This document shows, in pieces, positions 24,238 to 32,668 of a stretch of 42,310 nucleotides of DNA. Each line of letters begins with the position of its first letter. Within the stretch, counting starts at the first letter, position 1. Source of the stretch: Asaia bogorensis (GTDB lineage: Bacteria > Pseudomonadota > Alphaproteobacteria > Acetobacterales > Acetobacteraceae); contig CAMBRC010000034.1 in the NCBI GenBank assembly GCA_945869965.1, forward strand, positions 1 through 42,310, written 5' to 3'. A program made the position numbers and the translations under genes. Below the pieces are notes generated by a model. That model was not told the DNA's origin. It saw only the letters and a list, made by a program, of their open reading frames with translations, and did not search any database.

Positions 24238-24813
24238 ATGAGCGCCGATCCGAACCGCGTCATCGTCACGGGCGAAAACCCGTTCATCCGCCTCAGCGAA
24301 ACCGATGGCGGCGAAATCACCACCAGCGCCAGCTTCTGGCGCATCATCTTCTCGCCCGCCGGCCCCGGCCACGTGCTCTACCTCAAGAGCGAGCTGACCG
24401 ACAACGAATGGCGCATCTACAGCGACAACATTGCCATGGCGCGCTGGCTGCAAGCCACCGTCCAAGGCATGCTGAACCCTGAACTCGCCGATCTCAGCCT
24501 GCCGGTCATCGACGCCGATTTCTCCCGCTCCGGCGACTACCGCGACTTCTGGACCGAAAGCCTGACCAGCTTCGACGAAGAAATCTCGCTGACCTGGTAC
24601 AGCCCCGGCGACCCGCTGCTGATCCACACCGACCCCAAGGCCGACCCGGCCCGCCCATACGGCGTCTGCACCGTGCTGGTCCCCGTGTCCGGCGCGCGCC
24701 TGGTGGTGAACGGCGTCGCCGCCGCCGGAACCCCGTGGCCCCGCGAACGCGAAGGCCGCGCGTTCAGCACCAGCGCGCTGGCCTTCTCCGAAAGCTGGAC
24801 CGAAGCCCGCTGA
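24238..24813 (+). CDS. hypothetical protein, family not recognised
   Basis: A 191-residue soluble protein beginning MSADPNRVIVTGENPFIRLS. I do not recognise the family. It has no signal peptide, no membrane helix and no obvious nucleotide or metal motif. Features are a beta-rich start, an aromatic- and acid-rich middle (SGDYRDFWTESLTSFDEEIS, about 101-120, preceded by PVIDADF) and a GVCTVLVPVSGARLVVNG strand pair. The reading frame has the GC-rich third positions of its neighbours and GGAGG 7 bases upstream (AACGGAGGTCACCACC before ATG), so it is surely translated. It is divergent from the aldolase gene, which suggests a shared control region and perhaps a linked role (inference). Confidence 0.75.
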   Translation: MSADPNRVIVTGENPFIRLSETDGGEITTSASFWRIIFSPAGPGHVLYLKSELTDNEWRIYSDNIAMARWLQATVQGMLNPELADLSLPVIDADFSRSGDYRDFWTESLTSFDEEISLTWYSPGDPLLIHTDPKADPARPYGVCTVLVPVSGARLVVNGVAAAGTPWPREREGRAFSTSALAFSESWTEAR

Positions 24814-25143
24814 AACCCCAAAACCCGCAGCAGGCACCAGCTTGCTGCGGGCGCGGACAAAGCGCGGCGATGCCTGAAGCCAATGCGAAGGTCTTCTTTT
24901 TGTGAACAAAAAGAAGCAAAAAAACTTCATTCACTAAGTGCTTCTCTTCCCCCGTCCTCCACGGGGGGAGCCGGAGGGGGGCTCTCCGCCCCACCTCCAC
25001 AAAACCGCGAGCGGCATACCAGCCGCCGCCTATGCCCCGAACGCAGCATCCCAGCCCCCGGCTGATGATTTGGCGCGGCTCACATCCGCGCGCTACAGCA
25101 CCATGGCGCCAGGCTGACCCGGCGTCATCGGAAAGGCTGCGGC
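24814..25143. other. 330-base intergenic stretch with one AT-rich hairpin unit
   Basis: Between two plus-strand genes. It contains a single AT-rich unit (24891-24927) followed, from about 24949, by a G/C-rich block with CTCCACGGGGGGAGCC and GGAGGGGGGCTCTCC, which can fold in several GC-rich ways. No convincing gene on either strand and no clear promoter was seen. The last about 60 bases should hold the leader of the reductase gene. Confidence 0.6.
24891..24927. repeat. AT-rich hairpin unit, copy E (single, unpaired)
   Basis: One left-type unit with arms CTTCTTTTTGT (24893-24903) and ACAAAAAGAAG (24906-24916), followed by CAAAAAAACTTCATTCAC, in the same orientation as the left units of the doublets. 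No partner follows within the 330-base gap. Confidence 0.88.
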
Positions 25144-26139
25144 ATGAAGGCGTGCGTCTATCACCGCTACGGCGGGCCTGAAGTCGTCGAAATCCGCGAC
25201 CTGCCAACCCCGGTGCCGCAGCCCGGCGAACTCCTCATCCGCATCCACGCCAGCACCGTCAGCGCCGGCGATTGGCGCATGCGCTCGCTCGCCATGCCGC
25301 GCGGCTTCGCACCGTTCGCGCGGCTGGCCATCGGGATCACCGGCCCGCGCCAACCCATCCTCGGCGGCGACTTCGCCGGAATCGTCGCCGCCATCGGTGC
25401 CGGGGTAACCCGCTTCGCACCGGGCGACGCAGTGTTCGGCTTCCCCGGCATCAAGCTCGGCTGCCACGCGCAATACCGCGTGCTGGCCGAAACCGGCTCG
25501 GTACTTCCCAAACCCGCCACCCTGGATTTCGACGCCGCCGCCAGCCTGCCATTCGGCGCCATGACGGCACTGCATTACCTGCGCAAGGCCGCCATCCGCC
25601 CCGCCGACCGCGTGCTCGTGGTCGGCGCCTCCGGTGCGGTCGGCAGCGCCCTGGTGCAACTGGCCCTGCATTCCGGCGCCGAAGTGACCGCCGTCGCCAG
25701 CACCCCCAACCTCGGCCTGGTGACCTCGCTCGGCGCCCACCATGCGATCGACTACACCACAACCGATGTCACCGCCGGCCCGGCGGAGTACGACATCATC
25801 GCCGATACCGTCGGCGCCACCCCCTTTTCCCGCTACCGCCGCATCCTGCGCCCAGGCGGCCGCCTGCTCGCCATCGCCGCCGGCCTGCCGGACATGCTGG
25901 CCGCCCTCTGGGCGCCGCTCTACGGCCGCCGGGTGATCGTCGGCCCGGCCTCGGAAGCACTGGACGACCTGCGCCAGATCGCCAGCCTGGCGGAGCAGGG
26001 GGCCCTGCGCCCGGTCATCGACCGCCACTACGACATGTCCGACATCGCCGCCGCCCACGCCTATGTCGCCACCGGCCGCAAGCGCGGCAGTGTGGTGGTC
26101 CGGATCGAGCGTGGCGATTGCGACAACCCGCCGCGTTGA
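25144..26139 (+). CDS. NAD(P)-dependent alcohol dehydrogenase / quinone oxidoreductase (MDR, zinc-free type)
   Basis: A 331-residue medium-chain reductase. The GroES-like N-terminal half opens MKACVYHRYGGPEVVEIRDL and contains GGDFAGIVAAIGAGVTRFAPGD-like sequence near 79-100. The Rossmann motif is VVGASGAVGSALVQLA (about 160-175). The zinc-ligand cysteines of true alcohol dehydrogenases are missing, so it is a quinone-oxidoreductase/enoyl-reductase-like enzyme using NAD(P)H. The substrate is unknown. ATG at 25144 matches the conserved start. No operon partner: the next gene is about 110 bases away behind an AT-rich patch. Confidence 0.87.
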   Translation: MKACVYHRYGGPEVVEIRDLPTPVPQPGELLIRIHASTVSAGDWRMRSLAMPRGFAPFARLAIGITGPRQPILGGDFAGIVAAIGAGVTRFAPGDAVFGFPGIKLGCHAQYRVLAETGSVLPKPATLDFDAAASLPFGAMTALHYLRKAAIRPADRVLVVGASGAVGSALVQLALHSGAEVTAVASTPNLGLVTSLGAHHAIDYTTTDVTAGPAEYDIIADTVGATPFSRYRRILRPGGRLLAIAAGLPDMLAALWAPLYGRRVIVGPASEALDDLRQIASLAEQGALRPVIDRHYDMSDIAAAHAYVATGRKRGSVVVRIERGDCDNPPR

Positions 26140-26189
26140 CGCCAAAGCGGACCGTGCCCTCGTCGTCGCCTCCCCGGCCGGGCTCAAAG

Positions 26190-26205
26190 ATGAACGAAAG
26201 TTCAT
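26190..26205. promoter_or_regulatory. 16-bp palindrome with GAAA centre in an AT-rich patch
   Basis: ATGAAC, GAAA, GTTCAT: a perfect 6-bp inverted repeat around a GAAA tetraloop, followed by AAATATTTTG. It may be a weak terminator for the reductase gene or an operator for the small gene at 26,252. Confidence 0.35.
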
Positions 26206-26251
26206 AAATATTTTGTGGTTATACGAATGCCAGTTAGTTATTATCGATCCC

Positions 26252-26761
26252 ATGAAGTCTCGTTCCTCCCCCTTGAGCGCGCAGATCGCGACGCTCCGCT
26301 CACCCACCCCTTCGGGGGTGGTCGGGGGGCATTGGCTTCATCGTTCCATTATCGAATTAATAATCGCCTGCCTGAACCGCCTCTTCACCCGGCTGGATCG
26401 GATGCTCGAACTCTGGCAGGCCGGCACCCTGCCGATCCCCGCCCCGCCTACCCAAACGCCCCACACCACGACCCAGCGCGAATCCGCCGGCCCCGCACCG
26501 TCGCGCCCGCCCGCGCGCCGCCGCATTCGGTTCCGCCACCCGGCCGCCCCAGCCGCGTCCGCAGAAGCCGCGTCCGCAGCCAACCGCGCCAGCCTCATCC
26601 CGAACCGCCAGCCCGCCAGCGTCGACCCCGCTGTCCGATCCCGCGCCCCCACCCCGCGCATCCGCGCCAGCCATGGCCCTCCGCCATCGGCATCGCCAAA
26701 AAACACCAATTCCCGGCGAGGGATCGGCGCGTCTATAATATTACGATATCAAAATAAATAA
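26252..26761 (+). CDS. small hypothetical protein with basic, proline/alanine-rich tail
   Basis: A 169-residue reading frame starting MKSRSSPLSAQIATL. It has one amphipathic/hydrophobic segment, SIIELIIACLNRLFTRLDRM (about 34-53), then LELWQAGTLP. A long low-complexity tail of Pro, Ala, Arg and Ser follows, with a less GC-rich end. From memory, proteins of this general plan (short helix ending in an xLWQAGxL motif, then a Pro/Arg-rich tail) are common in Acetobacteraceae and have no known function; this is recollection, not a search. AT-rich DNA lies both before it (26,190-26,250) and at its end (26,735-26,761). It runs convergent with yccF with 2 bases between stops. Translation is plausible but unproven; no strong ribosome binding site is seen. 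Confidence 0.45.
   Translation: MKSRSSPLSAQIATLRSPTPSGVVGGHWLHRSIIELIIACLNRLFTRLDRMLELWQAGTLPIPAPPTQTPHTTTQRESAGPAPSRPPARRRIRFRHPAAPAASAEAASAANRASLIPNRQPASVDPAVRSRAPTPRIRASHGPPPSASPKNTNSRRGIGASIILRYQNK
26304..26321. other. perfect hairpin with TTCG loop
   Basis: CCACCCC (26304-26310), TTCG, GGGGTGG (26315-26321): a 7-bp GC stem with a very stable tetraloop, inside the first part of the small hypothetical gene. No T run follows, so it is not a classic terminator; it could slow translation or belong to an RNA. Confidence 0.5.
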
Positions 26762-26763
26762 AC

Positions 26764-27219
26764 CTACCGCCGCAAACGCTCAACCTCGCCCGCCGCCCAA
26801 CGCCGTCGCGCTTCCTCGGCAACGTGCTTGTCCACAATCGTGATCCCGATCGGCGCCAGGCTCATCCCCGCCAGCTTCACATGCTGCCAGGCAAACGGAA
26901 TGCCGATGATCGTCACCGCGGACGCCACCGCCGCCACCAGATGCGCCAGCGCCAGCCAGAACCCCGCCACCACCACCCAGATGATATTGCCGATCAGCCC
27001 CGCCACCCCGGTGCCGATATCCGCCCGCCCGGTCAGCGTCTTGCGATCAATCGCCTCCCGCCCAAACGGCCACAGCGAGAACAGCGCAATGTTGAAACAC
27101 GCCCGCGCCCAAGGCAGCCCGATAATCGTCACCGCCGCCAAAACCCCGGCCAGGAACCACAAAACGGCCATCACCAGCCCGCCGCAGACCAACCAGACAA
27201 TGTTCAGGATCAATGCCAC
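26764..27219 (-). CDS. yccF: YccF domain-containing inner-membrane protein
   Basis: A 151-residue membrane protein with the YccF (DUF307) double pattern. LNIVWLVCGGLVMAVLWFLA at the N-terminus is followed by IIGLPWARACFNIALFSLWPFGREAI, and the second half repeats the motif (GNIIWVVVAGFWLALAHLVA, then IIGIPFAWQHVKLAGMSLAPIG). Function is unknown in the family. The start is GTG at 27217-27219. It is the last feature of the accessory side before tRNA-Arg. Confidence 0.88.
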   Translation of the reverse strand: MALILNIVWLVCGGLVMAVLWFLAGVLAAVTIIGLPWARACFNIALFSLWPFGREAIDRKTLTGRADIGTGVAGLIGNIIWVVVAGFWLALAHLVAAVASAVTIIGIPFAWQHVKLAGMSLAPIGITIVDKHVAEEARRRWAAGEVERLRR

Positions 27220-27263
27220 AAGTCACCCCCACAAAAGCGAAACGCCGATAGGGCAGGGGGAAA

Positions 27264-27340
27264 TGGCGCACCCGGAAGGACTCGAACCTCCAACCCCCAG
27301 ATTCGTAGTCTGGTGCTCTATCCAATTGAGCTACGGGTGC
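27264..27340 (-). tRNA. tRNA-Arg (anticodon ACG)
   Basis: A full cloverleaf reads on the minus strand: acceptor stem GCACCCG/CGGGTGC, D arm GCTC/GAGC, anticodon stem CCAGA/TCTGG with loop CTACGAA (anticodon ACG, expected to be edited to ICG to read CGN codons), T arm GGAGG/CCTTC with TTCGAGT loop. Discriminator G is followed by an encoded CCA. Total 77 bases. Confidence 0.96.
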
Positions 27341-27400
27341 AACAGCAGAGGCGCGCGATGTAGACCATGCAACGCGCCCCGGCAAGTCGCTAAATGCAGG

Positions 27401-28513
27401 TCAGGCGCCCAACTTGTCGAGTTCGCGCACCACCGCCTCGCCCATCACCGATGTCGAAACCTTCGCACAGCCCGGCGCCATCACATCCGCCGTGCGCAAC
27501 CCGCTGGCCAGCACGTTGGTACACGCCTGCTCGATGATAACGGCATCCTCCTCCATCCCGAACGAATACCGCAACAACATCGCAAAGCTCAGCATCTGCG
27601 CCATCGGATTGGCAATGCCCTTGCCGGCGATATCCGGCGCACTGCCATGGATCGGCTCATACAGCGCATGCCGCCGCCCGGACGAATCCACCGCCCCCAG
27701 CGTCGCCGAGGGCAGCATCCCCAACGACCCCGTCAGCATCGAAGCCAGGTCGGACAGGATATCGCCAAACAGATTGCCGGTGACGATCACATCGAACTGC
27801 CGCGGATTGCGCACCATCTGCATGGCACAGTTATCTGCATACATATGGCTCAGCTCAACGTCGGGATACTCAGCCTTCCCCAACGCGGTGACGGTCTGGC
27901 GCCACAACAGCCCAGACTCCATCACATTGGCCTTCTCCACCGAGCACAACCGATTCTGCCGCTTGCGCGCCAGCTCAAACGCCACCCGCGCCACCCGCTC
28001 GATCTCCGGTGTCGTGTAGACCTCGGTATTGATCCCCCGCTTGGTCCCGTCCGCCAGCGTCTCGATCCCGCGCGGCTCGCCGAAATAGATCCCGCCCGTG
28101 CTCTCCCGCACGATCATGATATCCAGCCCGCGGATCACATCCGCCTTCAGCGTCGAGGCATCCACCAGCGGATCCAACACAATCGCCGGCCGCAGATTGG
28201 CAAACAGCCCGAGCTCCCGCCGCAGCGTCAGGATCGACAACTCGGGCCGCATATCGAAACCCAGCGTGTCCCACTTGGGCCCGCCCACCGAGCCGAACAG
28301 CACCGCGTCCGCTTCCTTCGCCCGCACCACCGTCTCCGGCCGGATCGCGATGCCATGCGCATCGATGCAGGCCCCGCCCACGATGTCTTCCGAAATGTCG
28401 AACACCGCCCGCCGCCGCCGCGCCATCCAGTCGATCACGTGCCCAACTTCGCGCATCACCTCGGGACCGACGCCGTCACCAGCCAGCACCAGCAGCTTCT
28501 TGTTCGATGCCAT
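27401..28513 (-). CDS. leuB: 3-isopropylmalate dehydrogenase
   Basis: A 370-residue, normal-length enzyme that oxidatively decarboxylates 3-isopropylmalate with NAD+ in leucine synthesis. Family signatures are seen: [17 protein letters not shown] at the start, the substrate-binding region [13 protein letters not shown] near 95-107, [17 protein letters not shown] near 132-148, and the metal/NAD site [44 protein letters not shown] confirms the cofactor loop. Cytoplasmic. It is last in the operon, 9 bases after leuD. ATG at 28511-28513. Confidence 0.96.
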   Translation of the reverse strand: MASNKKLLVLAGDGVGPEVMREVGHVIDWMARRRRAVFDISEDIVGGACIDAHGIAIRPETVVRAKEADAVLFGSVGGPKWDTLGFDMRPELSILTLRRELGLFANLRPAIVLDPLVDASTLKADVIRGLDIMIVRESTGGIYFGEPRGIETLADGTKRGINTEVYTTPEIERVARVAFELARKRQNRLCSVEKANVMESGLLWRQTVTALGKAEYPDVELSHMYADNCAMQMVRNPRQFDVIVTGNLFGDILSDLASMLTGSLGMLPSATLGAVDSSGRRHALYEPIHGSAPDIAGKGIANPMAQMLSFAMLLRYSFGMEEDAVIIEQACTNVLASGLRTADVMAPGCAKVSTSVMGEAVVRELDKLGA

Positions 28514-28522
28514 CGCGGGATC

Positions 28523-29143
28523 CTAAACGCTAATGCCGGGCATCCAGGATTTCTCCTGCGCCTGGCGGGCCTCGTAACTGTCGATCTTCGGCGCGTGCTG
28601 CAGCGTCTGGCCGATATCGTCCAGCCCGTTCAGCAACAGGTGCTTGCGAAACGCATCAATCTCGAACTTGATCTTCTCGCCATTCGGCCGCACCACCACC
28701 TGTTCCTCCAGATCGATGGTCAGCCGCGCATTGTCACCCTGCCGCGCATCCTCCATCAGCTGGTCGCACACCGCGCGCGGCAGCCGGATCGGCAGGATAC
28801 CGTTCTTGAACGTGTTGTTGTGGAAGATGTCGGCAAAGTCCGGCGCGATCACGCATCGGATGCCGAAATCCAGCAATGCCCATGGCGCATGCTCGCGCGA
28901 CGACCCGCAACCGAAATTCTCATGCGCGATCAGGATCTCCGCCTTGCGATACGGCCCCTGGTTCAGCACAAACTCCGGCCGTTCCTTCCCGTCGCCGTCA
29001 AACCGCAACGTGTCGAACAGATGCACCCCCAACCCGGTGCGCTTGATCGTCTTGAGGAACCGGGCGGGGATGATCTTGTCGGTATCGACATTGGCCATCG
29101 GCAGCGGGGCGGCAACGCCGGTGAGCGTGGTGAACTTGTCCAT
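28523..29143 (-). CDS. leuD: 3-isopropylmalate dehydratase small subunit
   Basis: A 206-residue LeuD, the small (swivel) subunit that with LeuC isomerises 2- to 3-isopropylmalate. Signatures are [17 protein letters not shown] at about 15-31 and the [18 protein letters not shown] block near 73-90. ATG at 29141-29143 shares one base with the leuC stop (TGATG), a tight translational coupling that fixes the start. Normal length. Confidence 0.96.
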   Translation of the reverse strand: MDKFTTLTGVAAPLPMANVDTDKIIPARFLKTIKRTGLGVHLFDTLRFDGDGKERPEFVLNQGPYRKAEILIAHENFGCGSSREHAPWALLDFGIRCVIAPDFADIFHNNTFKNGILPIRLPRAVCDQLMEDARQGDNARLTIDLEEQVVVRPNGEKIKFEIDAFRKHLLLNGLDDIGQTLQHAPKIDSYEARQAQEKSWMPGISV

Positions 29144-30555
29144 CAGCCCAGCTCCCTCACATCGGTGATGCGCCCAGTGACCGCGGCGGCGGCCGCCATG
29201 GCCGGCGACACCAGGTGCGTCCGCCCGCCAGGCCCCTGCCGGCCCTCGAAGTTGCGGTTGCTGGTGCTGGCACAGCGCTGGCCCGGCGTCAGCTTGTCCG
29301 GGTTCATCCCCAGGCACATCGAACACCCGGGCTCGCGCCATTCGAACCCGGCTGCCAACAGGATCTTGTCCAGCCCCTCCGCCTCGGCCTGGTCCCGCAC
29401 GATGCCGGACCCCGGCACCACCATGGCGCGCACGCCAGGAGCGACCTTACGGCCCGTGGCTATGGCAGCGGCAGCACGGATATCCTCGATGCGGCCATTG
29501 GTGCAGGAGCCGATGAAGACCACGTCGATCTTGAGGTCAGTCATCTTCTGGCCCGGGGTAAGGCCCATATACTCGACCATGCGCGCAAGCTGCGCCCGCT
29601 TGGCCTCGTCAGGCTCGGCGGCTGGGTCTGGCACGGTGGCCGTCACTGGTACCACCGCCTCGGGATTGGTGCCCCAGGTCACCATCGGCGCAATGCTGGC
29701 GGCATCGAGCACCACGGTTTTGTCGTAGACCGCGCCCTCGTCGGCCGGCAGGCTGCGCCACCAGTCGATTGCCCGCTCCAGCGCCTCGCCCTTGGGGGCA
29801 TAGGGCTTGCCGCGGACATAGGCGAAGGTGGTCTCGTCAGGTGCGATCATGCCGGCCCGCGCGCCGGCCTCGATCGACATGTTGCAGACGGTCATCCTCC
29901 CGGCCATGTCCAGCGCCCGGATCGCCGAGCCGGCGAACTCGATCACATGCCCGGTGCCGCCGGCGGTGCCGATCCTGCCAATGATCGCCAGCACGATGTC
30001 CTTGGCGGTGCAGCCGGCCGGCACCACGCCGTCCACCCGCACCAGCATGTTCTTCGCCCGGTTCTGCAACAGCGTCTGGGTGGCCAGCACATGCTCCACT
30101 TCCGAGGTGCCGATGCCGAAGGCCAGCGAGCCCATCGCGCCGTGAGTCGAGGTGTGGCTGTCACCGCACACAATCGTCATGCCGGGCAGCGAGATGCCCT
30201 GTTCCGGCCCGATGATGTGCACGATGCCCTGCTGGGGCGACATGATCGGGAAATACGGCACGCCGAACTCGGCGACATTGCGCTCCAGGGTTTCCACCTG
30301 GATGCGGCTGTCCTCTTCCTTGATGCCGCTCGCCCGGCCCTCGGTGGGGATGTTGTGGTCGGCCACCGCAATGGTCGCATCTGGCCGGCGCACTTTCCGC
30401 CCGGTCAGGCGCAAGCCTTCGAACGCCTGCGGGCTAGTGACTTCATGCACGAGGTGGCGGTCGATGTAGAGCACGCAGGTGCCGTCAGGAAGCTGTTCGA
30501 CCACGTGGGCATCCCACACCTTGTCGAACAGCGTCCGCGCTTTGCTGTCTGCCAT
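29143..30555 (-). CDS. leuC: 3-isopropylmalate dehydratase large subunit
   Basis: A 470-residue aconitase-family subunit. The [4Fe-4S] ligands are visible in FIGSCTNGR and in the pair [37 protein letters not shown] is the substrate-side block. It is the first leucine gene, but begins only 27 bases behind rplS with no leader peptide, attenuator or clear promoter between, so it appears to be expressed from the ribosomal-protein operon. Normal length. Confidence 0.96.
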   Translation of the reverse strand: MADSKARTLFDKVWDAHVVEQLPDGTCVLYIDRHLVHEVTSPQAFEGLRLTGRKVRRPDATIAVADHNIPTEGRASGIKEEDSRIQVETLERNVAEFGVPYFPIMSPQQGIVHIIGPEQGISLPGMTIVCGDSHTSTHGAMGSLAFGIGTSEVEHVLATQTLLQNRAKNMLVRVDGVVPAGCTAKDIVLAIIGRIGTAGGTGHVIEFAGSAIRALDMAGRMTVCNMSIEAGARAGMIAPDETTFAYVRGKPYAPKGEALERAIDWWRSLPADEGAVYDKTVVLDAASIAPMVTWGTNPEAVVPVTATVPDPAAEPDEAKRAQLARMVEYMGLTPGQKMTDLKIDVVFIGSCTNGRIEDIRAAAAIATGRKVAPGVRAMVVPGSGIVRDQAEAEGLDKILLAAGFEWREPGCSMCLGMNPDKLTPGQRCASTSNRNFEGRQGPGGRTHLVSPAMAAAAAVTGRITDVRELG

Positions 30556-30582
30556 CGTCTTCTCCCTCGTGCAGCCAGCCGA

Positions 30583-30987
30583 TTACTCGGCCGCGGTTGT
30601 CCCGCTGGTTGCAGCAGTGGGCGCCACGTCGCGCGCGCGCTCGGCGATACGCGCCGACTTGCCGCTGCGGCCGCGCAGGTAATACAGCTTCGCCCGGCGC
30701 ACATCGCCGCGGCGCACCACCGCGATCTCGGCGATGGTCGGTGCATACAGCGCGAACACGCGCTCCACGCCCTCGCCGTAGCTGATCTTGCGCACGGTAA
30801 AGTTGCTGGAAAGCCCCTTGTTCGAGCGCGCGATGCACACGCCCTCGAAATTCTGGATGCGGCTGCGCTCGCCTTCCACCACCTTCAGCGCCACGCGCAG
30901 CGTGTCACCGGGGATGAAGGAGGGCACCGGACGCTCGGCGGTGAGGCGGGCAATCTGCTCGGCCTCGTACTGCTGGATGATGTTCAT
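30583..30987 (-). CDS. rplS: 50S ribosomal protein L19
   Basis: A 134-residue L19. Signatures include [24 protein letters not shown] and [17 protein letters not shown], then [19 protein letters not shown]. The C-terminal Ala/Thr-rich tail (about 15 residues) is a common extension in alphaproteobacteria. It lies between trmD and leuC in a continuous operon. ATG at 30985-30987 fits the conserved start [12 protein letters not shown]. Confidence 0.97.
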   Translation of the reverse strand: MNIIQQYEAEQIARLTAERPVPSFIPGDTLRVALKVVEGERSRIQNFEGVCIARSNKGLSSNFTVRKISYGEGVERVFALYAPTIAEIAVVRRGDVRRAKLYYLRGRSGKSARIAERARDVAPTAATSGTTAAE

Positions 30988-31010
30988 GGCTGGTCCTTTC
31001 GTCGATCTCT

Positions 31011-31745
31011 CTAGGGCGCGATGCCGGACGAGGCAATCGTCCGGCTGCGTGCCAATTGATAGGCGGCCCACAAATCGGGCCGTCGTTCGCGTGTGATCCG
31101 CTCCGCCTCGCCGCGTCGCCAGGCGGCAACGGCGGCATGGTGGCCGGACAGCAGTACGTCCGGCACCGCGCGCCCCTGCCACTCCGCCGGGCGGGTGTAA
31201 TGCGGGTATTCCAGCAACCCGGCATAGGCGCCGGGGGAAAAACTCTCCTCGGAGGCACTTTCGGCAGCGCCCATCACGCCGGGCAGCAGCCGCACGCAGG
31301 CATCCAGCAACACCAGCGCCGCGGGCTCGCCACCCGACAGCACGTAGTCGCCGATGCTGACTTCCTCCAGCCCGCGCGCTTCGATCACGCGCTCGTCCAC
31401 GCCTTCGAACCGCCCGCACAGCAGCACCACGCCGGGCCCGGCAGCCAGTTCGCGCACCCGCGCCTGGGACAGGTTCTTGCCGCGCGGCGTGAGGTAGATC
31501 ATCGGCCGTCCGTCGGCGACCAAGGCCAGTGCCGCGTCGACGATATCCGCCCGCATCACCATCCCTGCGCCACCACCGAACGGCGTGTCATCCACCTTGC
31601 GGTGCCGGTCGGTTGCCACCTCGCGGATTTCCCGAGCTTCCAGCGACCAGTCCCCGCGCGCCAGCCCACGTCCGGCCAGCGACTGGCCAAGCGGGCCGGG
31701 GAACATCCCGGGGAACAGCGTCAGGACGGAAGCGCGCCAAGTCAT
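31011..31745 (-). CDS. trmD: tRNA (guanine-37-N1)-methyltransferase
   Basis: A 244-residue SPOUT methyltransferase that makes m1G37 in tRNAs and so prevents frameshifting. The deep-knot S-adenosylmethionine site is visible: [13 protein letters not shown] (about 52-64), [14 protein letters not shown] (about 109-122) and [21 protein letters not shown] (about 128-148). The C-terminal domain segment [21 protein letters not shown] is intact. Its start overlaps rimM by 4 bases. Confidence 0.97.
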   Translation of the reverse strand: MTWRASVLTLFPGMFPGPLGQSLAGRGLARGDWSLEAREIREVATDRHRKVDDTPFGGGAGMVMRADIVDAALALVADGRPMIYLTPRGKNLSQARVRELAAGPGVVLLCGRFEGVDERVIEARGLEEVSIGDYVLSGGEPAALVLLDACVRLLPGVMGAAESASEESFSPGAYAGLLEYPHYTRPAEWQGRAVPDVLLSGHHAAVAAWRRGEAERITRERRPDLWAAYQLARSRTIASSGIAP

Positions 31746-32272
31746 TCGGCGGCCTCCGACTCGCCGCCGGGAACGTTGACTTCTTCCGGCGGCACCACCG
31801 TCACGATCCCGCCGGCGATATCGACCAGCGGCACACAGGCCTTGGTGAACGGCACGATCAGCCGCCCGATCTCCAGGCTCGCCCCGGCGCCATAATCGTG
31901 CACCGTGTCGATCTTGCCGAGGTCAGCCCCGTCCGGCGTCACCGCCCGCAGCCCGATGAGGTCGGCGAGGTAGAACTCGTCGTCGTCCTCGGGCGCCGGC
32001 AGCGTGTCGCGGTCGACATACAGCCGGACATTGACCAGCGCCTGTGCTGCCTCCCGGTCGCGCATCGCCACCTCGCGGCCATCGACCAGCTCCACCACGC
32101 GCGCCACGCCGTCGCTCGCCCATGACAGGGCAAAGCGCCGGCCGCGCTCATCGGTGAACGGGCCATACTCGGGCAGATCCGCGGGATCGGCGGTGTAGCT
32201 GTGCACATGCGACAGCCCCCGCACGCCGTGCGGCCGTCCGATCACGCCCATCAGGATGCGTCGATCAGGCAA
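31742..32272 (-). CDS. rimM: 16S rRNA processing protein RimM
   Basis: A 176-residue ribosome maturation factor that binds S19 and helps assemble the 30S head. The N-terminal beta-barrel opens [13 protein letters not shown], and the PRC-barrel half contains [14 protein letters not shown] and [16 protein letters not shown]. Between rpsP and trmD as expected. The start appears to be TTG at 32270-32272, with GGAG 6 bases upstream. The alternative ATG at 32251 would lack a ribosome binding site and cut into the conserved N-terminus. Confidence 0.95.
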   Translation of the reverse strand: MPDRRILMGVIGRPHGVRGLSHVHSYTADPADLPEYGPFTDERGRRFALSWASDGVARVVELVDGREVAMRDREAAQALVNVRLYVDRDTLPAPEDDDEFYLADLIGLRAVTPDGADLGKIDTVHDYGAGASLEIGRLIVPFTKACVPLVDIAGGIVTVVPPEEVNVPGGESEAAE

Positions 32273-32278
32273 GGCAGA

Positions 32279-32282
32279 CTCC
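32279..32282 (-). promoter_or_regulatory. ribosome binding site supporting the rimM TTG start
   Basis: GGAG on the minus strand, 6 bases before TTG at 32272, within the 15-base rpsP-rimM gap. Confidence 0.55.
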
Positions 32283-32287
32283 GCTGC

Positions 32288-32629
32288 TTAGGCGGCCGCC
32301 GCGGCGGCGGCCTTGGCGCGCTCCTGCGCCTTCTTCTTCGGCGCCGACTGCACGGGCTGCTCGGGATAGACCGGCATCGGCGCAAGCCCGGCATGGCCGA
32401 GGAACTTGGCCACGCGATCGGTCGGCAGCGCGCCCTGTTTCACCCAATGCAGGATACGCTCGCCGAGCAACCGCACGCGGTCCTCGTGCTCGGCCGGCAG
32501 CATCGGGTTGTAGCTGCCCAGCCGCTCGATGAAGCGGCCATCGCGCGGCGAACGGCTGTCGGCCACCACGATGTGGTAATACGGCCGCTTCTTGGCGCCG
32601 GCGCGGGCGAGGCGAATCTTGAGGCCCAT
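32288..32629 (-). CDS. rpsP: 30S ribosomal protein S16
   Basis: A 113-residue S16. Signatures are [40 protein letters not shown] and [16 protein letters not shown]. The C-terminal Ala/Lys-rich tail ([13 protein letters not shown]) is the usual alphaproteobacterial extension. ATG at 32627-32629 has GGAGA about 6 bases upstream; the TTG directly before it is not needed. Confidence 0.97.
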   Translation of the reverse strand: MGLKIRLARAGAKKRPYYHIVVADSRSPRDGRFIERLGSYNPMLPAEHEDRVRLLGERILHWVKQGALPTDRVAKFLGHAGLAPMPVYPEQPVQSAPKKKAQERAKAAAAAAA

Positions 32630-32668
32630 CAATTGTCTCCAGTCAGGTGTTCGTTGGTCGGTTAAGGT

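Noticed and set aside
7322-24927. AT-rich hairpins as ordinary intrinsic terminators
   Set aside because: Stems are almost all A-T and T-A pairs, one doublet lies inside an operon and others upstream of co-directed genes; they lack the GC stem plus T tract. Terminator activity is still possible but is not the best explanation.
24949-25010. Possible riboswitch or structured RNA in the GC-rich part of the gap before the reductase
   Set aside because: The G and C runs fold in many ways and I could not match a known riboswitch core.
27264-27340. tRNA-Arg as integration site bounding an island
   Set aside because: The accessory genes lie on one side of it, but no integrase gene and no second copy of the tRNA 3' end were found in the window.
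26828-29728. A 966-residue plus-strand frame across yccF, the tRNA, leuB and leuD
   Set aside because: It crosses a tRNA gene and is antisense to three well-recognised genes; low-complexity Arg/His/Pro composition.
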